Assembly (NCBI GenBank): GCA_963775185.1
Contig: CAVZIE010000004.1
Coordinates: 310,001-374,000 of the forward strand
From: JAPSGB01 sp963775185
GTDB taxonomy: Bacteria; Myxococcota_A; Polyangia; Polyangiales; Polyangiaceae
Length of the DNA: 64,000 bases
Direction of reading: 5' to 3'
The notes below the pieces were generated by a model that saw only the letters and a list, made by a program, of their open reading frames with translations, was not told the DNA's origin and ran no database searches. The position numbers were made by a program, and so were the translations under genes. How positions within the stretch are numbered: position 1 is the first letter of the stretch; every line of letters starts with the position of its first letter. Below are positions 20,535 through 29,000 of the stretch, one piece after another.

Positions 20535-21352
20535 ATGCAGGTCCGCAATCTGGAGTTCGACATCGGCGACGCGATCGAGCGCACGTGGCACCCGCGCGGC
20601 CGATGCGGTGACGCTCTTCTTCAACAACCTGAGCGTGTTCTTCCCCGCGGGCGAGCGCTTCTTCATCGACAGCGTGAAGGCGTTCCGTCGGCACGTCCCC
20701 GCCGGCACCGGAGCTCGATCGCGACGTCAAGACGTTCTGCGCACAGGAGGGCATCCACAGCCGCGAGCACGTCCACTACAACCAGATGCTCGCCGCGCAG
20801 GGCTACCCGGTGATCGCGATGGAGCGCCGCGTGGAGGCGCTGCTCCGGCGCGTGCGGCGCAGCCTGCCACGACGCTGGCAGCTCTCGGCGACCTGCGCGC
20901 TCGAGCACTTCACCGCGGTGATGGCCCACTACCTGCTCAGCGATCCGCGCCTGCTCGAAGGCGCGAACCCGGTCATGGCGAAGCTCTGGCGCTGGCACGC
21001 CGCCGAAGAGAACGAGCACAAGGCCGTCGCTTTCGACGTCTACCAGCTGGCCGGCGCGCGCTACGTCGAACGCGCGGTCGTGATGGTGCTGACGAGCGTG
21101 ATCTTCTGGGCCAAGGTGATCGAGCACCAGATCCGCCTGATGCACACCGAGGGCATCCTGTGGTCGCCGCGCGAGTGGGGCGCCCTCGGCCGCTTCCTGT
21201 TCGTCGATCCCGGCGGCGCGGGTATCGTCGTGCGGCACTATTTCGCGTACTACCGTCCGCGCTTCCACCCGTGGCAGCTCGACAATCGCGACCTGCTGGA
21301 GACCTGGAAGCGGGAGCTCGAGCTCGATCCGGCGTACGGCCAGGCCGCCTGA
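20535..21352 (+). CDS. Metal-dependent hydrolase family protein (PF10118-like), two frame changes
   Basis: Reading begins MQVRNLEFDIGDAIERTWHPRG at ATG 20535 and switches frame near 20605 (AVTLFFNNLSVFFPAGERFF). It switches again near 20712 (DVKTFCAQEGIHSREHVHYN), then runs uninterrupted to the stop. The conserved His/Glu clusters EHVHYN, ALEHFTAV and WRWHAAEENEHKAVAFDVY match the predicted metal-dependent hydrolase family (COG3687). The reaction is unknown. Two hydrophobic segments lie in the C-terminal half. It is divergent from the broken AraC gene. Confidence 0.7.
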
Positions 21353-21362
21353 TTCACCGGGT

Positions 21363-21380
21363 GATGCCGGTCCGGCGCGG
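21363..21380 (+). repeat. Dispersed repeat, copy 7
   Basis: The core is perfect. It starts 10 bp after the stop of the metal-dependent hydrolase gene, in the same orientation as that gene. Confidence 0.88.
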
Positions 21381-21496
21381 CGACCGCCCGCGGTGATATA
21401 TGTCAGCGCGCCGCGGCACGCCGGGGCCAATGCTCGGGGCGAGATGGATCGCATCACGAACTACCGCCAGCTGCCCGGTCGGGAGCGCTAGCCGGG

Positions 21497-22003
21497 ATGC
21501 ACGCGCTCTACGTGTTGTCGGTCTGGCTCCACATCATGGCGGCCATCACCTGGGTCGGCGGCATGCTGTTCCTGATGCTGGTCGCCGTACCGTGGCTGCG
21601 CCGCGGTGACCGCAGCCAGGCCGCGCGCTTCCTCCAGCAGACCGGACCGCGCCTGCGCAACATCGCGTGGATCTGCTTCGCCACCGTGCTCGTCACCGGC
21701 ACGTTCAACCTGTACGCGCGCGGCGTGCGCTTCGCGAGCTTCGCGGATCCCGACTGGCGCGCGTCGGGCTTCGGCACGGCGGTGCTGTACAAGCTCGGCG
21801 CGTTCGTGCTGGTCGTCGCGGTGAGCGCCGTCCACGACTTCGTCGTCGGGCCGCGCGCGAGCCGCGCCATCATGCGCGATCCGCGCGCGCCAGCGGCAAC
21901 GCGCTGGCGCCGGCTCGCCACGCTGCTCGGCCGCACCAACGTCGTGCTGGCGCTCGCGCTGGTCGCGCTCGCCGTCGTCATCGTCCGGGGCTGGCCGTGG
22001 TAG
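21497..22003 (+). CDS. CopD-like integral membrane protein
   Basis: The 168-residue protein has four predicted membrane segments (LYVLSVWLHIMAAITWVGGMLFL, NIAWICFATVLVTGTFNLY, AVLYKLGAFVLVVAVSAVHDF, VVLALALVALAVVIV). The conserved WLH..A..WVGG motif with a membrane His matches the CopD/DUF2269-type group, linked in some bacteria to copper uptake or haem-type cofactors. No copper genes are adjacent. Its stop overlaps the GTG start of the next lipoprotein gene. Confidence 0.65.
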   Translation: MHALYVLSVWLHIMAAITWVGGMLFLMLVAVPWLRRGDRSQAARFLQQTGPRLRNIAWICFATVLVTGTFNLYARGVRFASFADPDWRASGFGTAVLYKLGAFVLVVAVSAVHDFVVGPRASRAIMRDPRAPAATRWRRLATLLGRTNVVLALALVALAVVIVRGWPW

Positions 22004-22692
22004 TGGCGCGCGGAGCCCGCGGGACTACCGCTACCGACGCGCGCGACGGCGCCGTCGGCCAAGCAGCAACAACGCGAACAGCGTACAGCGTTCCCGGTTC
22101 CTTCTCGTCTCGTGCGTTCTCGGCGATCATCACGCTCGCGACGGCCGCGTGCACGCACCCGTCGCCGAGCACCGGCGGCTCCGGCGGAACTGGTGGGACC
22201 GCGGGCTCCGGCGGAACCGGCACTGGTGGAACCGCGGGCTCCGGCGGAACCGGCACTGGTGGAACCGCGGGCTCCGGCGGAACTGGCGGAACCGGTGGCG
22301 CAAGCGCAGGTGGCAGCGGCGGCGCCGGTGCGGCTGGGTCGGGCGCCAGCGCTGGCTCGGGCGCCGCCGCCGGTGCTGCCGACGCCGGCACCGATGGCGG
22401 CGGATTGAGCGGGTATCCGGACGACGCCGGACCGCCGTGGGACGCGAGCGCCGGGTACTGCTGCACCAACCCCAACGCGTTCAACTACAACCTCTGCAGC
22501 TCTTCGCAGTGGTGTTACGACCCGATTGGCGCGTGCGGCTACACCATCGGTGGTTGTGTCGAGCGTCCGGCGGCGACCACGTGCACGCACGCTTGTCCGG
22601 GTGTCTGCGGCTGTGACCAGAAATTCTACTGCAATGCCTGCACGGCGAACGCAGCAGGCGTCGACGTATTGCACGCCGGATCATGCAAGTGA
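22003..22692 (+). CDS. Lipoprotein with Gly-rich linker and Kazal-like Cys domain
   Basis: The only start codon in frame upstream of the lipobox (IITLATAAC) is GTG 22003, overlapping the upstream stop. That gives an unusually long signal region of about 49 residues. After the Cys come near-perfect 36-bp tandem repeats coding for GGTGTGGTAGSG-type linker. A C-terminal Cys-rich domain follows (CCTNPNAFNYNLCSSSQWCY, then CPGVCGCDQKFYCNACTANAAGV). The last part resembles Kazal-type protease-inhibitor modules frequent in myxobacterial secreted proteins. Inhibitory activity is an inference from the Cys pattern alone. Confidence 0.65.
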   Translation: MARGARGTTATDARDGAVGQAATTRTAYSVPGSFSSRAFSAIITLATAACTHPSPSTGGSGGTGGTAGSGGTGTGGTAGSGGTGTGGTAGSGGTGGTGGASAGGSGGAGAAGSGASAGSGAAAGAADAGTDGGGLSGYPDDAGPPWDASAGYCCTNPNAFNYNLCSSSQWCYDPIGACGYTIGGCVERPAATTCTHACPGVCGCDQKFYCNACTANAAGVDVLHAGSCK

Positions 22693-22720
22693 CGCGCGAC
22701 GCCGCCGACACGAAAGCGCC

Positions 22721-22760
22721 ATGTAAAGACGTCTTTACATGCTATGACAATTAATGTCAT
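22721..22760. promoter_or_regulatory. AT-rich double palindrome
   Basis: A perfect 20-bp palindrome (half-site ATGTAAAGAC, 22721-22740) is followed 3 bp later by an interrupted one (ATGACA and TGTCAT arms, 22744-22760, 5-bp spacer). Both lie in the 148-bp gap between convergent genes and stand out as AT-rich in a GC-rich region. The symmetry resembles operators bound by dimeric repressors, yet no promoter is expected here. A hairpin or a site for an unseen small transcript are alternatives. Confidence 0.5.
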
Positions 22761-22811
22761 ATCTGGCGCCGGCGTTCGAAGGCGCGCCGACGCGACGGCT
22801 CCGCCCCGTGG

Positions 22812-22833
22812 GATACCGCGCCGGACCGGCAGC
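22812..22833 (-). repeat. Dispersed repeat, copy 8
   Basis: The core is perfect. It lies 7 bp beyond the stop codon of the minus-strand outer-membrane protein gene. Confidence 0.88.
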
Positions 22834-22840
22834 AGGCCCA

Positions 22841-23557
22841 TCACAGCGCGTAGCGTACGTGGAACTGCGCCTGGGCGGCGAAGTCGAACTGCATCTCCGG
22901 CTGGGCCTGCGCCTCTCCGGTCAGGGAGCTCGCGGTGGACGCGCCGTAGATGCCACCGCTCGCGTTGGCGCTCGCGAACGTGGGGCGGGTGGTCGCGAGC
23001 ATGCGCAGCGTGGCACCGAGCTTCAGCTCGCGCGTGACGTTGAGCTCGCCGCCGAAGCCGAGGTAGCCCATCGGGTAGACGCCGTTGATGCTGCCCTGGG
23101 GCAGGTCCACTCGCGTGACCTCGCCGCCGCCGCCCAGCTCCACGTACGGCGTGATCACGAACTCCGGCAGCATGCGGAAGCCCGCGCCGACCAGCGTCTC
23201 CGTGGATGTCCGATCCAGGCCCTGCTGCACCACCTGCGGAGTGGCGCTGTAGAAGTCCACCGCGAGCTCGCCGTAGAGGTACTTGTTCAAGTCGAGGGTG
23301 CCGAATACACCGAAGCCATTCATCCGGCACGTGTCCCACAGCGTGCCGCCGTCGGGATTGCGGAAGCCGTAGCCGCCGACGCGCGCGCCGAAGCCAGGGC
23401 GAAAGGCCTCCGCGCGCGTCCGGCGCTGCCCGGGCGTCTCGTGGGCTCCGCGGTCGCGATCCGCTGGCGCGTCGTTCGTGCCGAAGATTGGATCCGCACT
23501 GGCCGACGCCGCCACTGTCATCACCGCCGCTGCCACGAGAAATGCCTTTGCCGTCAT
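22841..23557 (-). CDS. Predicted outer-membrane beta-barrel protein
   Basis: The 238-residue protein has a clear signal peptide (MTAKAFLVAAAVMTVAASASA, cleavage before DPIFG). Alternating strands follow (YGELAVDFYSATP, FVITPYVELGGGGEVTRVDL, MGYLGFGGELNVTRELKLGATLRML). It ends in FHVRYAL, which fits a barrel. ATG 23557 has a strong GGAGGAGG 5 bp upstream and is preferred to the upstream ATG. It is divergent from the cytochrome-like lipoprotein gene. The ligand is unknown. Confidence 0.7.
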   Translation of the reverse strand: MTAKAFLVAAAVMTVAASASADPIFGTNDAPADRDRGAHETPGQRRTRAEAFRPGFGARVGGYGFRNPDGGTLWDTCRMNGFGVFGTLDLNKYLYGELAVDFYSATPQVVQQGLDRTSTETLVGAGFRMLPEFVITPYVELGGGGEVTRVDLPQGSINGVYPMGYLGFGGELNVTRELKLGATLRMLATTRPTFASANASGGIYGASTASSLTGEAQAQPEMQFDFAAQAQFHVRYAL

Positions 23558-23715
23558 GAAGCCTCCTCCGATTCCGCCGAGCAACCGGCGTGCCGTTCAC
23601 TTTCGTGGCGACTTTCGCGGCGATCGTTCGAACGTCGAGAACGCACAGCCACACGGCGCGTAACCGACAATTCACTTTCGAATGTCCGGCGCGAGCGCGG
23701 CAACAGTCGCGATGT
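23558..23715. promoter_or_regulatory. Divergent promoter region
   Basis: This 158-bp gap separates two divergent genes. It contains a 10-bp direct repeat TTCACTTTCG (23596-23605 and 23669-23678) and a related GACTTTCG between them, which could be paired regulator sites. No clear -35/-10 pair stands out. Confidence 0.3.
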
Positions 23716-24888
23716 ATGTCGTATCGAGCTCTCGCTCTGCTGCTGTGCGTTGGCGCGCTCGCGTGCTCGAACGTCACCACGCGCGACGCCCCGGGCGTGA
23801 AGCTCCACGGCCGGCTCGGGATGAACGACGTATCGATCCTGTTCCCGCTTCCGCCGAGCGGACGCCTGGATTCGCTGATGAGCGCGGCGACCGGCGCGGC
23901 GTACGGCGAGTTGCTGCCGGTCGCCGACTTCGCGCTCGCGCCGCGGCTCACGCCGGCGCACGACAGCGCGGAAGACTACGCCCACCTTCGCGTGGTGGCC
24001 GCGCGCATCGACCCGTGCTTTCCGTTGCTCGACGCGGCGCCGAGCCCGGACTGCCGCTTCCAGGTGCGCCTGGTGATGCAGCCGATCTACGACGACGCAG
24101 GCGCGGTCAGCGTCCAGGATGCGGCCGTGCACCTGTTCTACGATCTGCCGGTGGACGATTTCGTCACGCTGGTGGGCGCGCTGCTCGACGCCCAAACGGC
24201 CGCGGCACCGTTGCCTGCAGGCGCGCCGCTGCAGGTGCACCCCACGCTGGTCGCCGAGGGGCTCGACGGTCCGTACGCCACCAGCGTTCAGAGCGCGCTA
24301 CTGGCCGCCATCGGCGCGAGGCGGCTCACGCGCATGACCTTCGCCGCCCTCGGCGCGAAGGACGACGCGCAGACCTACGGCGGCTTCGATTTCGACGACG
24401 CCAGCGCGACGCCGATTGGGATCCTCGACCCGGGCGTGACGCGCGAGACGTTCGACAACGCCGCCGCGGACCCGGGCACGTTCGACGCCACGGTGCTGCC
24501 GGCCCCGCGCCAGCCTCCGGAGGATCTGGGTCCGCTCTACGACTCCGCGAGCGCCATGGCCCTCGACGACGCCGCGAAGTGGGCGCTCTACGAGTCCGCG
24601 CTGCGTGTCGAGAGTCCGGACCATTACTCCTCGGAGAGCGTGGACTGCGTGAGCTGCCACGCCGCGCAGCCCGCGCGCTTGTGGCTGGAGCGCGGCGGCG
24701 ATTTCGCGTCCCGCGCGAGCCCGGATCGCTACCGGTCGGATTTCGATCTCTCCGTCACAGCGGCGATCGACGACGCGCGCACGCTCCGCGCCTTCGGCTG
24801 GCAGGGCGACCAGCCGTCGATCAACGCGCGCGTGGTGCACGAGAGCGCCGCGGTCGCGGGCTATCTCGACCGGCACGTGGTGGAGTGA
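23716..24888 (+). CDS. Lipoprotein with a single cytochrome c-type CxxCH motif
   Basis: ATG 23716 opens a lipoprotein signal (ALALLLCVGALAC). The 390-residue mature protein has a long unrecognised N-terminal part and one haem-binding motif, CVSCHAA, near residue 312 in SVDCVSCHAAQPARLWLE. This arrangement recurs in myxobacterial lipoproteins of unknown role. Covalent haem would require the cytochrome c maturation system. The gene converges on the histidine kinase gene with only 26 bp between stops. The frame is intact. Confidence 0.7.
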   Translation: MSYRALALLLCVGALACSNVTTRDAPGVKLHGRLGMNDVSILFPLPPSGRLDSLMSAATGAAYGELLPVADFALAPRLTPAHDSAEDYAHLRVVAARIDPCFPLLDAAPSPDCRFQVRLVMQPIYDDAGAVSVQDAAVHLFYDLPVDDFVTLVGALLDAQTAAAPLPAGAPLQVHPTLVAEGLDGPYATSVQSALLAAIGARRLTRMTFAALGAKDDAQTYGGFDFDDASATPIGILDPGVTRETFDNAAADPGTFDATVLPAPRQPPEDLGPLYDSASAMALDDAAKWALYESALRVESPDHYSSESVDCVSCHAAQPARLWLERGGDFASRASPDRYRSDFDLSVTAAIDDARTLRAFGWQGDQPSINARVVHESAAVAGYLDRHVVE

Positions 24889-24914
24889 TGGAGGGCGAGT
24901 ACGCTCCGGGCCCG

Positions 24915-26111
24915 TCAAGCATGGATGATTTGCCGGTCCGGCGCGGTATCGGCGCACGGCGCTGTCCCTTCGAGCGGCAGCACCACGCGGAACGTCGTGG
25001 TCTCGCCGGGCGCGCTCTCCACCCGGATCCGCCCGCCTTGCGCCTCGACCAGGCCCGCCGCGATGTAGAGACCCAGCCCAGAGCCCTCGACGCCACGCTG
25101 GCGGGCGGAGCGCGTACGTCCGTGGCGCGTGAACAGCACGGACAGCTCGTCCGCGGCGATCCCCTCGCCGTGGTTGGTCACGGCGATCTCCGCGCCATCG
25201 GGCAGCGCACGCAGCTCGACCGTGATCGGCGTCCCGGGCTCGCCGTACTTGTGCGCGTTCGACAGCAGGTTCGTCAGCACCTGATCGATGCGCGCCGCGT
25301 CCAGGTGAGCGTGCATCGCCTGGTCGGGCAGCACCAGGCGTACGTCTGCCGCGTCCGCGTTCGGCGCATGCTCGGTGATATCGCGCAGCAGCGCACCGAG
25401 CTCGACGCGCGCCGGATCCAGGCGCAGGTGGTGCGCCTCGATCAGCGACGCATCCTTCAGGTCGTCCACCATCCGCGACAGGCGCTTGGCAGAGGTGCGG
25501 ACGCGCCCGACGCGATCGCGCGTCTTGTCGTCCAGGTCGGCGCGCAGCATCAGATCCGAGGTCAGCACGATGGCGTTGATCGGCTGCTTCAAATCGTGGG
25601 CGACGAGCGACGCCCACTCCTCGCGCATCCGCAGGAGCTCCTTCATCGGCGAGATGTCCTGCAGCGTCATCGTCGCGCCGGCGAGCTCGCCGTTCGCGCT
25701 CCGGACGAGATCGGTGACGTCTTCGACGCGATGGATGATGTAGAGAAGCCGCCCCTCGGCATCCAGCACGGGCGAGTTCGCAGGACTCCACCAGCACTGC
25801 TCGAGTCCGCCGCCCGCTTCCGGCGGTCGGCGGGTGTCGACCTTCCGCACGGCCATCGTGTCGGCCTTGTGCCCGGCGACGACGCGCTCGAGCGACGCCC
25901 GTAGGTCCGCGACGCCGCCAGCCACGTCGTCACCGGGGGTATCCGGGTACACCTCGAGCAGGCTGCGCCCGACCACGGCGTCGCGCGTGGTCGTGGTCGC
26001 GCGCAGGTACGCGTCGCTGGCCGCCACGATCGGAAAGCCTGGCCCCGGCTCCACTACCAGGCACGAGCCGGAGGCGGACTCGAACAGGATGCGGAAGTCC
26101 GGGGCTGTCAT
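24915..26111 (-). CDS. PAS-domain sensor histidine kinase
   Basis: The 398-residue protein has a PAS region (about residues 5-135), a linker helix, and a HisKA domain with LVAHDLKQPINA (phospho-acceptor His 172). The HATPase domain has N-box NLLSNAHKYG (281-290) and GSGLGLYIAAG (343-352). No transmembrane segment is seen, so it is a cytoplasmic sensor. ATG 26111 overlaps the stop of the upstream receiver gene (ATGA), so they are coupled. The C-terminal DTAPDRQIIHA comes from the dispersed repeat. It probably phosphorylates one or both receiver proteins in the operon. Confidence 0.92.
   Translation of the reverse strand: MTAPDFRILFESASGSCLVVEPGPGFPIVAASDAYLRATTTTRDAVVGRSLLEVYPDTPGDDVAGGVADLRASLERVVAGHKADTMAVRKVDTRRPPEAGGGLEQCWWSPANSPVLDAEGRLLYIIHRVEDVTDLVRSANGELAGATMTLQDISPMKELLRMREEWASLVAHDLKQPINAIVLTSDLMLRADLDDKTRDRVGRVRTSAKRLSRMVDDLKDASLIEAHHLRLDPARVELGALLRDITEHAPNADAADVRLVLPDQAMHAHLDAARIDQVLTNLLSNAHKYGEPGTPITVELRALPDGAEIAVTNHGEGIAADELSVLFTRHGRTRSARQRGVEGSGLGLYIAAGLVEAQGGRIRVESAPGETTTFRVVLPLEGTAPCADTAPDRQIIHA
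24929..24950 (+). repeat. Dispersed repeat, copy 9, inside the kinase C-terminus
   Basis: The core is perfect and reads in frame on the minus strand as DTAPDRQ, four codons before the stop. It is the same frame and peptide as in ogt. Confidence 0.9.
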
Positions 26112-26506
26112 TGCGCCGCGTGCTCCGGGCTGGAGGCCGCGAGCATCGACGCCGCCACCGACTCGAGCTCGAAAAGATCGAAAGGCTTGCGCAACAGCAC
26201 GACGTGGCCGCCGATCGCGGCGACCTCGGGTGGGATGCGCTCGTCCACGTGCGCCGTGATCACGATGACCGGCACGCTGAAGCCCGCGCGCCGGACCGCG
26301 CGCATCACGAGCAAGCCGTCGACCCACGGCAAGGACACGTCCGTGACCACCAGATCGAAGGGGCCGTCCTCCTGGATCATGAGCAGCAGGTCGGCGCCGG
26401 TCTCCACGCGCACCACCTCCGCGCCCCACTCCTCGAGCGCCTCGGCGAGCGTCTCGAGCAGGTCGGCGTCGTCTTCCGCTACCAGGATCCGGGGTTTCCC
26501 AGCCAT
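26108..26506 (-). CDS. Single-domain response regulator (receiver only)
   Basis: The 132-residue protein is a complete receiver: acidic pair AEDDAD near the N-terminus, phospho-acceptor Asp in VVTDVSLPW, conserved Thr/Ser region VIVITAHVD, and Lys in RKPFDL. It has no output domain, so it signals through protein contact. ATG 26506 (MAGKPRILVAEDD) is the standard receiver start, and ATG 26524 is possible. It is coupled to the kinase by an ATGA overlap and is a paralogue of the receiver at 27765. Confidence 0.9.
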   Translation of the reverse strand: MAGKPRILVAEDDADLLETLAEALEEWGAEVVRVETGADLLLMIQEDGPFDLVVTDVSLPWVDGLLVMRAVRRAGFSVPVIVITAHVDERIPPEVAAIGGHVVLLRKPFDLFELESVAASMLAASSPEHAAQ

Positions 26507-26609
26507 CTTGAAACGGGAATGCATCCATCGTGCCGCGCGCAGACACGGACTTGAGCTCGATCGCTCGGCAGACGCTGCGCAACTCCCGCCAACCCGCGCA
26601 ACCGGTTCG
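26507..26609 (-). promoter_or_regulatory. Intercistronic gap within the signalling cluster
   Basis: This 103-bp gap separates the diadenylate cyclase-like gene from the second receiver and kinase pair. It is long enough for an internal promoter. I see no clear hairpin or sigma-70 boxes. Confidence 0.25.
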
Positions 26610-27761
26610 CTACGCAGCGTCGACCTCGCCGGGCCCGAGGCGCCATACCCCGACGCCGTCCTCGCTGGGCTCGCGGAGCATGCAGCTGATGTGCCCGTCT
26701 TCCGACGCCACGAACACGACGCTCGCCGGATGATCGTGGGCGTAGGTCACCGCGGCGCGGTGGCGGGTGCCGCGACTGGCGAGGTGGGCCGGGGCCGGCG
26801 TGCCGTCGCTCACCGGCAGGATCACGCCGAATCCCAGCAGCGAGAGCGAACGCCCGAGGATCGTGGCGCCGTCGATGGCGGTCAGCGCGCCGATCTGGCG
26901 GACCGCACGCTCGATCTCCCCGGCGAACGCCGCACGGATCAGTTGACCGTGGGCGGGGTCCGCGGCCGGGCGCGTCGTTCGTCCCAAGAGCTCGGAGATC
27001 TTCAGCATCCCGGCCAACGGCGCGTCGGCAACCACGCGGTACGGCGCGGCCATCGGCACGTCCGGCCGCTCTTCGGCCGCGATCACCAGAATCCCGCCGC
27101 GCCCGTGCGCCGCCATCTCGCGAACCATCGACCGGACGGCGTCCAGGTACGCGCTCACGGCGGGTCCGGCGAGGCCACATCCGACGGCCGCGGCCTCGAG
27201 CGCCCGACGCGCGACGCCGGCGGCCAGCACCAGGCTGTCCGTACCGCCGAGCACCAGTCCGCGCTCGTAGTCGAGCAGATGCTCGCGGCCGCTGCGGATG
27301 GACAGCTCGCCTGGGCGCGGCGCGAGGATCTTGAGATACGGATCGCCGTCGACACCGTCGCCTTCGCGCGACAGCCCGGCGATGGCGAGCCCGTTGTCGC
27401 CGAGTGCCACGGTGACGTACTGACGCTCGTGCTCCGTTGCGACCGCGAGGCGCACGAGCTCCAGCACCGAGAACGGCCGCGGCGTCTCGAAGCCCAGGGC
27501 TCTCCAGCGGTAGGTCGGCGGCGCGTCCGGCGCCGTCCAGGCGGGGAGCAGCACCAGCGCCGCACGGCCGGTGAACAGCACGCGCACGGGTCGCCGCTCG
27601 CTCTCGTGGGCCTCGAGTCCCGCGAAGAACACGCTCGTGAGCAGCCGCTCCAGCGTCGCGTCGTCCGCACCGTCGAGGACGCTGCGCGTGCCGCGGGTGC
27701 GCTCGCGGAGCGCCGGAACCAACGCCGGCGGAAACACGTGGACGTCGGAAAGTGCGGCCAT
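26610..27761 (-). CDS. Diadenylate cyclase-like protein (DAC/DisA_N domain) with N-terminal sensor domain
   Basis: The C-terminal 140 residues carry the two DAC motifs: DGA at residues 297-299 (LTAIDGATILGR) and GTRHRAA at 331-337, followed by SVVFVASEDGHIS. This is the catalytic signature of enzymes that make cyclic di-AMP from two ATP. The N-terminal 220 residues resemble the predicted sensor domain called DACNV found before DAC domains in myxobacteria and relatives. There is no membrane helix. It starts 3 bp after the upstream receiver gene, so its activity is probably tied to two-component signalling. Activity is inferred, not shown. Confidence 0.8.
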   Translation of the reverse strand: MAALSDVHVFPPALVPALRERTRGTRSVLDGADDATLERLLTSVFFAGLEAHESERRPVRVLFTGRAALVLLPAWTAPDAPPTYRWRALGFETPRPFSVLELVRLAVATEHERQYVTVALGDNGLAIAGLSREGDGVDGDPYLKILAPRPGELSIRSGREHLLDYERGLVLGGTDSLVLAAGVARRALEAAAVGCGLAGPAVSAYLDAVRSMVREMAAHGRGGILVIAAEERPDVPMAAPYRVVADAPLAGMLKISELLGRTTRPAADPAHGQLIRAAFAGEIERAVRQIGALTAIDGATILGRSLSLLGFGVILPVSDGTPAPAHLASRGTRHRAAVTYAHDHPASVVFVASEDGHISCMLREPSEDGVGVWRLGPGEVDAA

Positions 27762-27764
27762 CGC

Positions 27765-28163
27765 TCACGCCCGCTGCTCGATTGCCTGGAAGGTTGGCAG
27801 CAGCGCGTCGATCGCGCTCTCGAGCTCGGCGAGCCCGAACGGCTTGTAGAGCAGCCGCACCGCGGCGCCCAACGCGCGCACGTCCCGTGCGGTCTGCGGG
27901 TCGCGGTTCGCCGTCATCACGACGATAGGCGTGCCCAATCCGGCGTAGCGCGCCGAATGCATCACCTGCAACCCGCTCATCCAGGGCATCGAGATGTCGG
28001 TGACCACGAGCGCGAACGGCCCTTCGTCGGCGAGGGCACCGATCAACGCGTCGCCGCTGTTCGCGCGCACCACCAGGGCGCCGAGCAGCTCGAGCGTCTC
28101 GGCGACCGCGTCGAGCAAGTCCGGATCGTCGTCGGCGACGAGGATGCGCGTTCCAGGGACCAT
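27765..28163 (-). CDS. Single-domain response regulator (receiver only)
   Basis: The 132-residue receiver has VADDDPDLLDAV, phospho-acceptor Asp in VVTDISMPWMSG, the switch region VVMTANRD and Lys in LYKPFGL. It is similar along its length to the receiver at 26108, so one arose by duplication. ATG 28163 (MVPGTRILVADDD) is chosen. It is the first gene of the four-gene operon and is followed within 3 bp by the cyclase-like gene, its likely partner. Confidence 0.9.
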   Translation of the reverse strand: MVPGTRILVADDDPDLLDAVAETLELLGALVVRANSGDALIGALADEGPFALVVTDISMPWMSGLQVMHSARYAGLGTPIVVMTANRDPQTARDVRALGAAVRLLYKPFGLAELESAIDALLPTFQAIEQRA

Positions 28164-28182
28164 GACGATCCGGGGAGAAGCA

Positions 28183-28971
28183 CTAGCCGTGCCAACCGGA
28201 TCTGCAAAGGGTGCGCACGAAGCGCACGCTCGCATCGAGGGTCGCCTCCGGTTGGTCGCGATGCGGCGAATGCCCGCACGCCGCGAGCACGACGCGCTGC
28301 ACCATGCCTCCCGCGCCGCGCTCGATGGCGTCGATCTGCGCGAGCGTGCCGTACTCGTCGTCCGCACCTTGAATCGCCAGCACCGGCACGCGGACGCGCG
28401 GCAGGTACTCCTCGATGTTCCAGGCGCGGAAGCCCGGATCGAGCCAGGCGCGGTTCCAGCCCCAGAACGCGCCGTCCACGTTGTCGCCGTGGTGGCGCGC
28501 GAGCCGTGCGCGCAGATCCGTCGTCCGGTACGCGTCCGCTGCGCGCGCGATGCTCGTCACCGACACGTCCTCGACGAACACGTGCGGCGCCATCAGCACG
28601 AGCCCGCGCACCCGGGCTTGGCGTTCCGTCGCGGCATGCACGATCGCGATCGAGCCGCCGTCGCTGTGCCCGACCAGAATCGCCTCGCGCACCCCGGCCG
28701 CGTCGAGGACCTCGGGCAAGGTGTCCCGGCCCTCGCGCTGCATGTAGTCCAGCGGGCGCGGCAGCGTCACCGGATCCGACTTGCCGTAGCCCAAGCGGCT
28801 GAACACCAGCGCGCCGCAGCCGGTCGCCTCCGCGACCCGCGCGGGAAAGTCGCGCCACATCGACACCGAGCCGAGCCCCTCGTGCAGGAATACCAGGGTC
28901 GGCGCCTGATCCGACCGCGGGCCGAGCCAGACCGTTTCCAGGCGGTGCCCGCCGGCCAGGAGCGTTGCCAT
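28183..28971 (-). CDS. Alpha/beta hydrolase
   Basis: The 262-residue protein has the oxyanion-hole region LVFLHEGLGSVSMWRDFP and the nucleophile elbow VGHSDGGSIA (Ser). The acid region is LAIQGADDEYG and the catalytic His is in AACGHSPHRDQP. It probably cleaves an ester or related bond in a small molecule. There is no signal peptide. It lies just upstream of the first receiver gene on the same strand (19-bp gap) and might be the true first gene of that operon. It is divergent from the aldo/keto reductase gene. Confidence 0.85.
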   Translation of the reverse strand: MATLLAGGHRLETVWLGPRSDQAPTLVFLHEGLGSVSMWRDFPARVAEATGCGALVFSRLGYGKSDPVTLPRPLDYMQREGRDTLPEVLDAAGVREAILVGHSDGGSIAIVHAATERQARVRGLVLMAPHVFVEDVSVTSIARAADAYRTTDLRARLARHHGDNVDGAFWGWNRAWLDPGFRAWNIEEYLPRVRVPVLAIQGADDEYGTLAQIDAIERGAGGMVQRVVLAACGHSPHRDQPEATLDASVRFVRTLCRSGWHG

Positions 28972-29000
28972 CCGTCGGCGCCAACTCTACGTTCCCGCGC

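Noticed and set aside
23681..23697. AATGTCCGGCGCGA, and GATGTCCGGCGCGA near 42493, as deleted versions of the element
   Set aside because: Both would need the same 4-bp deletion in the core, and short GC-rich matches of this size are expected by chance.
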